DNA from: an uncultured Pseudomonadota bacterium
Lineage (GTDB): Bacteria; SAR324; NAC60-12
Reading direction: 5' to 3'
NCBI GenBank assembly: GCA_913056375.1
Contig: CAJXNF010000231.1
Coordinates: forward strand, 1-5,352
DNA: 5,352 nucleotides
Part shown: positions 1 through 5,352 of the stretch, piece by piece
Numbering within the stretch: position 1 is the stretch's first letter
Layout of the letters: each line of letters starts with the position of its first letter
Notes under the pieces: model-generated
Told to the model about the DNA's origin: nothing
The model's input: only the letters and a program-made list of their open reading frames with translations
Databases searched by the model: none
Made by a program: the position numbers and the translations under genes

Positions 1-95
1 TCAGATTCAAGGCCGAAGGTTTCTCGAATCATCCCCTCCATGATTTCCGGATCAAAGTAGATATCTCCAGAGGGTAGTATATTTTCCTGACCCAT
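1..95 (-). CDS. N-terminal fragment of an unrecognised protein (cut by window edge)
   Basis: Reading the minus strand from the ATG at 95-93 gives 31 open codons that run off the window. The peptide starts MGQENILPSGDIYFDPEIME and continues with GMIRETFGLES. The start is supported by a Shine-Dalgarno-like GGAGAG at 105-100, four bases before the ATG, and by a TATAAT box further upstream. There is no signal peptide or membrane segment in the visible part, so a cytoplasmic protein is likely. The acidic, mixed composition looks like real protein rather than a chance frame. I do not recognise the family and 31 residues are too few to assign one. It is transcribed divergently from ppk1, so the two may share regulatory DNA in the 176-base gap. 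Confidence 0.6.
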   Translation of the reverse strand, partial: MGQENILPSGDIYFDPEIMEGMIRETFGLES

Positions 96-99
96 TAGG

Positions 100-105
100 C
101 TCTCC
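100..105 (-). promoter_or_regulatory. Ribosome binding site of the minus-strand gene
   Basis: Minus-strand GGAGAG lies four bases before the ATG at 95 (six from the GGAG core). It is a good match to the Shine-Dalgarno consensus at normal spacing and is the main support for that start codon. Confidence 0.55.
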
Positions 106-123
106 GAATTACAGGTGGAAAAG

Positions 124-145
124 ATAATTTTTCCGTGCAAATTAT
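124..145. repeat. Inverted repeat, 7-bp arms, in the divergent intergenic region
   Basis: ATAATTT at 124-130 is the exact reverse complement of AAATTAT at 139-145, separated by eight bases. The right arm overlaps the candidate minus-strand -10 box, so it could be an operator. The arms are purely A/T in AT-rich DNA, so chance is a real alternative. Confidence 0.3.
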
Positions 146-146
146 A
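141..146 (-). promoter_or_regulatory. Candidate -10 box for the minus-strand gene
   Basis: The minus strand reads TATAAT exactly here, which would put transcription start near 134 and give a leader of about 40 bases before the ATG at 95. No good -35 hexamer sits 16-18 bases upstream, so this is a candidate only. The box overlaps the right arm of an inverted repeat (124-145). Confidence 0.3.
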
Positions 147-152
147 AGCCGA

Positions 153-210
153 CAAAATGAAATGAATTTTGAGAAAAAGTTAGAATATCATGGTTTTGAT
201 CGCTCAAAAT
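153..210. repeat. Cluster of TTTTGA / TCAAAA inverted boxes upstream of ppk1
   Basis: Four related boxes sit in 58 bases. CAAAAT (153-158) pairs with ATTTTG (166-171). ATTTTGAG (166-173) is the exact reverse complement of CTCAAAAT (203-210). TTTTGA (194-199) pairs with TCAAAA (204-209) around a four-base centre. The two forward TTTTGA copies, at 167 and 194, start 27 bases apart. This could be a multi-site operator for ppk1, for the divergent gene, or both. It does not resemble the enterobacterial Pho box. No convincing -35/-10 pair for ppk1 was found in this region. Confidence 0.35.
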
Positions 211-271
211 CTAAAAATAAATCGTAGCAGCCACTTCCTGGTCAGCACGCACCTCCAGCTAAAAATTTCCC

Positions 272-2401
272 ATGTCCAAAAATATGAAAAACTCTGCGAA
301 CTTGTTGAATGAGGATGAAATTCTCTTATCCGAAGATCTGAACGATAGCCGGCTCTACTTCAATAGAGAGCTTAGTTGGTTAGAGTTCAACCAGAGAGTA
401 TTGGAACAAGCAAAAGATGAGAATCATCCACTCCTGGAGCGCGTCAAATTTCTGGCGATCGTTCAAACAAACATGGATGAGTTTTTCATGGTTCGTGTTG
501 CAGCGCTTCTCAAACAGATGCGCTCCGGAAGTGATAACATTGCTCCAGATGGAATGAGTGTAGAAGAGCAACTCGGAGCGATTCGATCCAGAGTACAGCT
601 GATGAAACAAGACCAACAGCAATGTTGGTCTGAACAACTCCGACCCCAATTGGAGCAACATTCGGTACGCTTCATCGAACCTGATCAGTACACTCCAGAA
701 TTGAGAGAATATCTTTCAAACTACTATCAGCAAGGAGTCCACCCTGTTCTGACACCCCTTGCTTTTGATCCTGGACATCCCTTCCCGTTCATCTCCAGCA
801 TGAGTTTGAATTTAGCGGTAGTAGTTCAATACGGCCCGCACGAAAAGAATTTTGCCCGGATAAAAATTCCAGACATTTTGCCACGATTCATTCCAGTTCC
901 TGAAGAACTGGCAGGCAGTCGATTTGGATTTGTCTACCTTGAAGATGTTATTAAAGACAATCTGAAGGAGCTTTTTCCTGACAATAATGTGCTGGATGTC
1001 TATGTTTTTCGAGTCATCCGGGATACTGATCTTGTTATCCAAGAAGACGAAGCTGGGGATCTACTGGAGAACGTTGACCGGAGCTTGAAACAATTACGCT
1101 ATGGCAACGTTTCCTTACTTCAGGTCGAAGATCAAATGCCTGAAGAACTCCTTCAAGTGTTGATGGAAAATTTTGAGATTGAACGGGGAAGAGGCATTGT
1201 CACTAGAACTCATACGAGGATGAACTTCGGAGCATGGTTCTCCCTGCTGAAGTTACCACTGCCTCAGTTGAAGGATGCTCCCTTCAAGCCCTCTGTCTTG
1301 TTCACAAGAGAACAACGAGACACCATTTTTGATAGGATTCGCCTCCAGGATTACCTGGTCCACCACCCTTTTGAATCGTTCGATTCTGTTGAAGAGTTTA
1401 TTTCTGCAGCCGTGAAGGATCCTCATGTTATTGGGATCAAAATGACTCTTTATCGAGTGGGGTCTGATTCTCAAATTGTGCAAAAGCTCATTGAAGCTGC
1501 AGAGGATGGGAAACAAGTAGCTGTATTAGTAGAACTCAAAGCACGTTTTGATGAGAAGAATAACATTGTCTGGGCGAGACGGCTTGAATCGGTGGGGGCA
1601 CACGTAGTTTATGGCATGTTGAAGCTCAAGACCCATTGCAAATTGTGTATGGTGATTCGAAAAGAAGGAGATGGAATCCGAAGATACATGCACATTGGTA
1701 CTGGAAACTATAATCCGGGCTCTTCAAAGATTTACACTGATCTCGGCATCTTCACAGCTAGTGAAAAGATTGGAGGAGATGTAACCGACGTTTTTAATTA
1801 CTTAACGGGCTATTCTGGCAAACAAGATTACGATCACCTTTTAGTGGCACCACGCTCCTTGAGAAGGAAGCTAGAGGAAATGATTGACCGGGAGGCCGAG
1901 GTTGCTCGATCTGGCAAAGAAGGCCGGATTATTATCAAAGCAAACGCAGTTACCCATCCTTCAGTGATCCAAGCACTTTATCGAGCATCTCAAGCAGGTG
2001 TAAAAATTGATCTGATCATTCGTGGTATCTGCTGCCTCAGACCAGGACTTCCAAATATTAGTGAAAACATTCGAGTTCGTTCAATTATTGGACGTTTCCT
2101 TGAGCACTCGAGACTGTTTTATTTCCAAAATGATGGTTCAGAAGAAATGTACATTGGAAGTGCAGACATCATGGAACGGAATCTTGACCGTCGAGTTGAG
2201 GTGCTAACCCCCATTTTGGAAGCTCAGCTTCGACAAATTCTGATGGAAAAAGTCCTGCAATCACAACTCAAAGACAACCAATTATCCTTTGAATTACTCT
2301 CAGATGGAACCTATGAGAGAATTCGACCTGAGGAGCGAGACGAAGAACCCTATAACTCTCAAATTGCAATGTTGCAGGCTTACTCGGAAGCTTCTAATTG
2401 A
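272..2401 (+). CDS. ppk1: Polyphosphate kinase 1 (EC 2.7.4.1)
   Basis: Makes inorganic polyphosphate by reversible transfer of the ATP gamma-phosphate to a growing chain through a phosphohistidine; in E. coli the enzyme is membrane-associated. At 709 aa it is a full-length PPK1. By analogy with E. coli (offset +20) the domains are: N-terminal about 22-126, head about 127-341, C1 about 342-522, C2 about 523-707. The N-terminal signature YFNRELSWLEFN starts at Y29. Key residues are all present: autophosphorylated His455 (KTHCK; E. coli H435) and His474 (HIGTGNYN; H454), His612 (GRFLEHSR; H592), and Mg-binding Arg395 (TLYR; R375) and Arg425 (KARFDE; R405). No clear Shine-Dalgarno precedes the ATG at 272, and the in-frame ATG at 284 is no better. 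hisF follows after 18 bases, so they are probably co-transcribed. No ppx (exopolyphosphatase) lies next to it, unlike in E. coli. Identification is very secure; only the exact start is uncertain. Confidence 0.97.
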   Translation: MSKNMKNSANLLNEDEILLSEDLNDSRLYFNRELSWLEFNQRVLEQAKDENHPLLERVKFLAIVQTNMDEFFMVRVAALLKQMRSGSDNIAPDGMSVEEQLGAIRSRVQLMKQDQQQCWSEQLRPQLEQHSVRFIEPDQYTPELREYLSNYYQQGVHPVLTPLAFDPGHPFPFISSMSLNLAVVVQYGPHEKNFARIKIPDILPRFIPVPEELAGSRFGFVYLEDVIKDNLKELFPDNNVLDVYVFRVIRDTDLVIQEDEAGDLLENVDRSLKQLRYGNVSLLQVEDQMPEELLQVLMENFEIERGRGIVTRTHTRMNFGAWFSLLKLPLPQLKDAPFKPSVLFTREQRDTIFDRIRLQDYLVHHPFESFDSVEEFISAAVKDPHVIGIKMTLYRVGSDSQIVQKLIEAAEDGKQVAVLVELKARFDEKNNIVWARRLESVGAHVVYGMLKLKTHCKLCMVIRKEGDGIRRYMHIGTGNYNPGSSKIYTDLGIFTASEKIGGDVTDVFNYLTGYSGKQDYDHLLVAPRSLRRKLEEMIDREAEVARSGKEGRIIIKANAVTHPSVIQALYRASQAGVKIDLIIRGICCLRPGLPNISENIRVRSIIGRFLEHSRLFYFQNDGSEEMYIGSADIMERNLDRRVEVLTPILEAQLRQILMEKVLQSQLKDNQLSFELLSDGTYERIRPEERDEEPYNSQIAMLQAYSEASN

Positions 2402-2405
2402 TTTC

Positions 2406-2412
2406 AAAGGAG
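2406..2412 (+). promoter_or_regulatory. Strong ribosome binding site of hisF
   Basis: AAAGGAG lies seven bases before the hisF ATG, inside the 18-base gap after the ppk1 stop. It is close to ideal and fixes the hisF start, and it leaves no room for a terminator between the two genes. Confidence 0.8.
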
Positions 2413-2419
2413 TAACTTC

Positions 2420-3175
2420 ATGCTAGCAAAGCGCATCATTCCTTGTCTTGACATCAAGGCTGGCCGTGTTGTCAAGGGGACTAGTTTTGTGGGCTTGCGC
2501 GATGCTGGAGACCCAATTGAGTTGGCCCAACGCTACAATGAACAATCCGCTGATGAACTGGTGTTCTTAGACATTGCGGCCTCCTTGGAAAATCGTGGGA
2601 CAACCATCGAGCTTGCGACAAAACTAGCCAGAGAGTTGTTCATCCCATTTACAATTGGAGGTGGAATCTCTTCACTGGATCACATTGCTGATCTGGTTAC
2701 TGCTGGTGCAGACAAAATCTCTGTCAATTCTTCTGCGTTGAAGAATCCAGACTTAATCACCGAAGGAGCGAAACGTTTTGGCTCTCAGTGCATTGTCGTT
2801 GCGATTGATGCGAAAAAAGTAGGAGATCACTGGGAGGTATTCAGTCATGGTGGAACTCGTTCCACAGGGAGAAATGCTCTGGAATGGGCCCAAGAAGCAT
2901 CGGATCGTGGTGCAGGTGAAATTCTATTGACGAGCATGGATGCTGATGGCCACAAAAATGGCTTTGACAATCCACTCAACTCAAAAGTCAGCACCATGCT
3001 CTCTATCCCTGTGATTGCTTCGGGAGGAGGGGGAACACTAGAACACTTTCGAGATGCAATTCAGGTGGGCAAAGCGGACGCAGTCCTAGCAGCTTCTGTC
3101 TTTCATTATGGAACCTACACTGTGTCCGAGGTCAAACAATTCTTGCGGACCTCCGGAATACCTGTCAGGTTGTGA
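2420..3175 (+). CDS. hisF: Imidazole glycerol phosphate synthase, cyclase subunit HisF
   Basis: Cytoplasmic (beta/alpha)8-barrel that joins PRFAR with ammonia delivered from the glutaminase HisH, giving imidazole glycerol phosphate (histidine pathway) and AICAR (purine pathway). The 251 aa length is normal for the family. Numbering matches Thermotoga maritima HisF without gaps at the sites checked: catalytic Asp11 (CLDIK) and Asp130 (AIDAKK), plus Asp51 (FLDI) and Asp176 (DADG). Phosphate-binding glycine loops are visible (IGGGIS near 79-84; ASGGGG). The four ammonia-channel gate residues Arg5, Glu46, Lys99 and Glu167 are also kept, which argues for a genuine HisF working with a HisH rather than a diverged paralog. 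The start is fixed by AAAGGAG upstream and by the Asp11 alignment. The odd part is location: it sits behind ppk1 with no hisH, hisA or hisI in view, so the his genes are probably scattered in this genome. Confidence 0.97.
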   Translation: MLAKRIIPCLDIKAGRVVKGTSFVGLRDAGDPIELAQRYNEQSADELVFLDIAASLENRGTTIELATKLARELFIPFTIGGGISSLDHIADLVTAGADKISVNSSALKNPDLITEGAKRFGSQCIVVAIDAKKVGDHWEVFSHGGTRSTGRNALEWAQEASDRGAGEILLTSMDADGHKNGFDNPLNSKVSTMLSIPVIASGGGGTLEHFRDAIQVGKADAVLAASVFHYGTYTVSEVKQFLRTSGIPVRL

Positions 3176-3198
3176 TCAGACTCCAAAACAAAACCTCG

Positions 3199-3208
3199 CA
3201 AATATTTG
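3199..3208. repeat. 10-bp perfect palindrome between hisF and the VWA gene
   Basis: CAAATATTTG reads the same on both strands in the 56-base gap 3176-3231. It is not followed by a T-run, and the stem is A/T-rich, so it is a poor terminator candidate. It could be an operator or chance. Confidence 0.25.
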
Positions 3209-3231
3209 GCCCCTTCTACTAATCTTCCTTT

Positions 3232-5151
3232 ATGGAAATCAACTCTTTCTGGCTTCTCTGGATTCTTGCCTTTCTTTTAGTATCCATCGTTGGACTGATC
3301 CTACAAAAACGTAAGCAAGCTTTTAGGTACTACGGAATTACCAGTCGACTCGCTTTATTAGCTTTGTTGATTTGGAGCCTCCAGGTGCTGATCAACTCTG
3401 AAGAGGAATATCGTCCCCCTCTTTGGGTACTCGTCGATACGAGTGAAAGTTTCCGTCAGTTGCTCAAACATTCTGCTGAGCCGATGAAAAGTCCAGCATC
3501 ACTCATCCCTGTTGCAATCCAAGAAAAAATCGAAGCAGAATTTCCAAAAAGAGAATTGAAGTACCTGAATTGGTTTGATCCTCAAAACAAAGATTCTTCA
3601 GTTATTTGGTCAGCAACTTCTGGTTTGTCAGACAATCTAGATTTGTTTTTGAGGCAAACAAATCTTCCGAAGGGAAGTGAATTACTATTGGTAACTGATG
3701 GACAGGAAAATGAGTCTGATCTTTCTCTCAAGGAACTTGGTGAGAACTTGGCAAGTTATGAAATTAAATTGAATACTCTCGTTTGGCAGACACCCCAACC
3801 AGTTGATTTAGAATTGAGGACAGAGGCCAATATTCAGGTCGCTTTTGTCAATGAAAGCCTTGATTTACCCATAACCATTAACGCTTCCAAGAGTTTGCAA
3901 GCAGGATCATCCGAGGTAGTGCTGACAGACGGGAAAGCATTATTGGATAAGAAAATCATTGAGTGGGACGGGACGCAGCAAGAAATAAGACTCAGCCTCA
4001 ACTGGACCCCCAATAAGATGGGAGACCAGCTCCTACAGCTTCGGTTGGCACCTCTAGATGGTGAAACCAATTTACAAAACAACCTGGCTTATCTATCTGT
4101 TCCAGTTCGCTCAAACCGACTGAAGGTCTTACATATCGCTGGGAGAACGGGTTGGGATGTTCGTTATCTACGATCTCTTTTAGGAGATAGCCCTGAGATT
4201 GATTTGATTTCTTTCTTCATTTTGCGCGATCCCTTTGAGGATGCCAACAATATCCCTGAGAACGAATTGGCCTTGATTCAGTTTCCCGTTGAGGAATTGT
4301 TCATGGTGGAGTTGTTCAAATTTGATGTGGTAATCTTCCATAATTTTACCATCAAGAAATATCTCAGGAACGTAGGATTTCAGCGTAGTTTTCAAAAATT
4401 TCTCTCACAGGGGAAGCGGATTGTTGTTGTTGGCGGCGATCAGACGGAGGGTGAGCGAGGATATGCTGAACTCTTCATGAATTCAGACAAGGCGCTGAGT
4501 TGGGAATGGCCCCTGCGACACGAGCAAAATTGGAATTATGAGGAGATTGATCTATTGCCTCCTGAACATTCTCAACGTCAAGCTACTTTCAATTGGGATG
4601 ATTCAAATGACGGTTCAGGGATCCGAGTGCTCAGGAGGACTTCATTTGGATTAGGGAGGGTTGATTGGGTGACAGATCCTCATTCCTGGCGTTGGACTCT
4701 CAGAAGAGAGAAGGATCAGGCAACTCGGTTCCAGCACTTGATGTTCTGGCAGACGCTTCTCTATCAGCCATTCTTTGAGCAACAGCGAGTTTTCACAGAT
4801 TTTCGCAGAACCCGACCGTACCATGTGAGCGAACGAATTGCCGGCAATTTGCATCTACCTACCTCATCGCCTGATGTGGTTCTAAGGTTAGTTGACTTGG
4901 AAACAGGCCAAGTTACGGAGGAGCAGGTTCTAAGTGTTCGTGAAGAACTGGCTGCATTGGAGTTGGCGACAAAGATGCCTGGCAATTACGAAATGCAAAT
5001 TAGCTGTCGATGTAAGGATATGCCTGATTTGAGGCATCCGGTGGTCATTGTTGACGAGTGGTTGGAACTGCATAGAACCGGGTGGCAGATGGACTGGTTA
5101 GCTAAAGTTGCTTCATCAACAGGGGGGAAAATGATCGAGGTATTTCAATAA
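3232..5151 (+). CDS. Membrane-anchored VWA / glutamine-amidotransferase-like protein
   Basis: 639 aa, probable envelope protein of unknown role. Two hydrophobic helices (about 5-24 and 40-54) flank a basic loop (QKRKQ...R) that should be cytoplasmic, placing the rest in the periplasm. A VWA domain spans roughly 64-190, with MIDAS metal-site motif DTSES (Asp69, Ser71, Ser73) and a later TDG (Asp156); the usual MIDAS threonine appears to be Ser133. A beta-rich, Ig-like stretch follows (about 190-295). A class I amidotransferase-like fold covers about 297-530: LKVLHIAG, GWDVRYLR (307-314) and VVVGGD (398-403), then a GY element. It has no nucleophile cysteine; the only cysteines are Cys592 and Cys594. 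The C-terminus ends with a LAKVASSTGGK motif often seen in this family. An in-frame TAA at 3220-3222 makes ATG 3232 the earliest start; no Shine-Dalgarno is visible. The stop overlaps the next ATG (TAATG). The architecture resembles planctomycete-type proteins found near MoxR/DUF58 genes, but none of those is in view. Domain calls are by eye. Confidence 0.85.
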   Translation: MEINSFWLLWILAFLLVSIVGLILQKRKQAFRYYGITSRLALLALLIWSLQVLINSEEEYRPPLWVLVDTSESFRQLLKHSAEPMKSPASLIPVAIQEKIEAEFPKRELKYLNWFDPQNKDSSVIWSATSGLSDNLDLFLRQTNLPKGSELLLVTDGQENESDLSLKELGENLASYEIKLNTLVWQTPQPVDLELRTEANIQVAFVNESLDLPITINASKSLQAGSSEVVLTDGKALLDKKIIEWDGTQQEIRLSLNWTPNKMGDQLLQLRLAPLDGETNLQNNLAYLSVPVRSNRLKVLHIAGRTGWDVRYLRSLLGDSPEIDLISFFILRDPFEDANNIPENELALIQFPVEELFMVELFKFDVVIFHNFTIKKYLRNVGFQRSFQKFLSQGKRIVVVGGDQTEGERGYAELFMNSDKALSWEWPLRHEQNWNYEEIDLLPPEHSQRQATFNWDDSNDGSGIRVLRRTSFGLGRVDWVTDPHSWRWTLRREKDQATRFQHLMFWQTLLYQPFFEQQRVFTDFRRTRPYHVSERIAGNLHLPTSSPDVVLRLVDLETGQVTEEQVLSVREELAALELATKMPGNYEMQISCRCKDMPDLRHPVVIVDEWLELHRTGWQMDWLAKVASSTGGKMIEVFQ

Positions 5152-5352
5152 TGGGAAGTTATATGCGGGAATTATCTGTAATTCTCTTGAGTGGACTGGT
5201 GTTTGGCTGTACTCAATCTGCAGTGATCTTGACAGAGCCAGGTAGACAAATTGGTTTTATGAACGATCCTAAGAAATATCCTCTGTGTGTTCCGCGTGGT
5301 GCTTTGAATTCAACGGTTCTTACCAGTTCTCGAAATGGCTATCGGGAAGCTA
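5151..5352 (+). CDS. Small predicted lipoprotein, 3' end outside window
   Basis: The first 67 codons are visible. The ATG at 5151 overlaps the preceding TAA by one base, so translation is probably coupled to the VWA gene. GAGG at 5137-5140 lies ten bases before this ATG. The alternative in-frame ATG at 5163 has GGGAAG four bases before it and would give a more compact signal peptide (MRELSVILLSGLVFGC). From the first ATG, a hydrophobic segment at 8-19 leads to a lipobox VFGC with Cys20 as the lipidated residue; Phe at -2 is less common but tolerated. The mature part reads TQSAVILTEPGRQIGF, then a second cysteine (Cys46) in a PLCVPRG context. This pattern (Leu-Thr-x-Pro-Gly early, then Cys and Gly) loosely recalls DUF4156/RcsF-like lipoproteins, but that is a weak, by-eye resemblance. 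Likely located in the outer or inner membrane, facing the periplasm, beside the VWA protein. Confidence 0.75.
   Translation, partial: MGSYMRELSVILLSGLVFGCTQSAVILTEPGRQIGFMNDPKKYPLCVPRGALNSTVLTSSRNGYREA

Noticed and set aside
166..223. A sigma70 promoter for ppk1 (TTGAGA at 169-174 or TTGATC at 196-201)
   Set aside because: No acceptable -10 hexamer lies 16-18 bases downstream of either; the best candidate, TAAATC at 218-223, is too weak to annotate.
380..1516. Several minus-strand frames of 70-93 aa opposite ppk1
   Set aside because: They are antisense shadows of a strongly conserved gene, have no visible ribosome binding sites and no recognisable motifs.
2022..2207. A 61-aa plus-strand frame inside ppk1
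   Set aside because: It lies wholly within the conserved C2 domain of PPK1 in another frame, with no family resemblance.
3176..3231. A rho-independent terminator after hisF
   Set aside because: The only hairpin (3199-3208) is a short A/T palindrome with no loop and no following T-run.
3108..3314. A 68-aa plus-strand reading frame spanning the end of hisF and the start of the VWA gene
   Set aside because: It overlaps two well-supported genes in another frame and its translation looks like a random low-quality peptide.
3834..4985. Minus-strand frames of 67-82 aa opposite the VWA gene
   Set aside because: They are antisense to a long frame with clear domain motifs, are rich in Ser/Cys/Arg as expected for shadow frames, and overlap each other.
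3232..5151. The amidotransferase-like domain as a substitute HisH feeding ammonia to the neighbouring HisF
   Set aside because: It has no cysteine in the fold, is predicted to be periplasmic, and is joined to a VWA domain; HisF acts in the cytoplasm with a soluble HisH.

Overview
The window looks like ordinary chromosomal DNA of moderate GC content from a Gram-negative bacterium. The evidence for Gram-negative is the predicted lipoprotein and a two-helix membrane anchor carrying a large, probably periplasmic domain. Protein style is vaguely deltaproteobacterial or SAR324-like, but this is only an impression; no marker in the window fixes the taxonomy. There are no RNA genes, insertion sequences, CRISPR arrays or signs of recent transfer.

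Layout: (1) bases 1-95, minus strand: the first 31 codons of an unrecognised gene, cut by the window edge. (2) Bases 96-271: an AT-rich divergent intergenic region with several short inverted repeats, including a cluster of TTTTGA/TCAAAA boxes. (3) 272-2401, plus: ppk1, a complete polyphosphate kinase with all expected active-site residues. (4) 2420-3175, plus: hisF, a complete cyclase subunit of imidazole glycerol phosphate synthase, 18 nt behind ppk1 with a strong ribosome binding site. (5) 3232-5151, plus: a membrane-anchored protein with a von Willebrand factor A (VWA) domain followed by a glutamine-amidotransferase-like fold that lacks the catalytic cysteine. (6) 5151-window end, plus: the start of a small lipoprotein gene whose ATG overlaps the previous stop codon (TAATG).

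The four plus-strand genes are probably co-transcribed, at least in two coupled pairs (ppk1-hisF and VWA protein-lipoprotein). The first pair is cytoplasmic or membrane-peripheral metabolism (polyphosphate storage, histidine/purine-linked synthesis). The second pair looks like an envelope unit. No functional link between the two pairs can be shown from sequence alone. ppk1 lacks the ppx partner it has in E. coli, and hisF lacks hisH, hisA or other his genes in view. The most interesting object is the VWA/amidotransferase-like protein with its coupled lipoprotein, a poorly characterised type of envelope protein. I do not see convincing evidence of a wholly new system.
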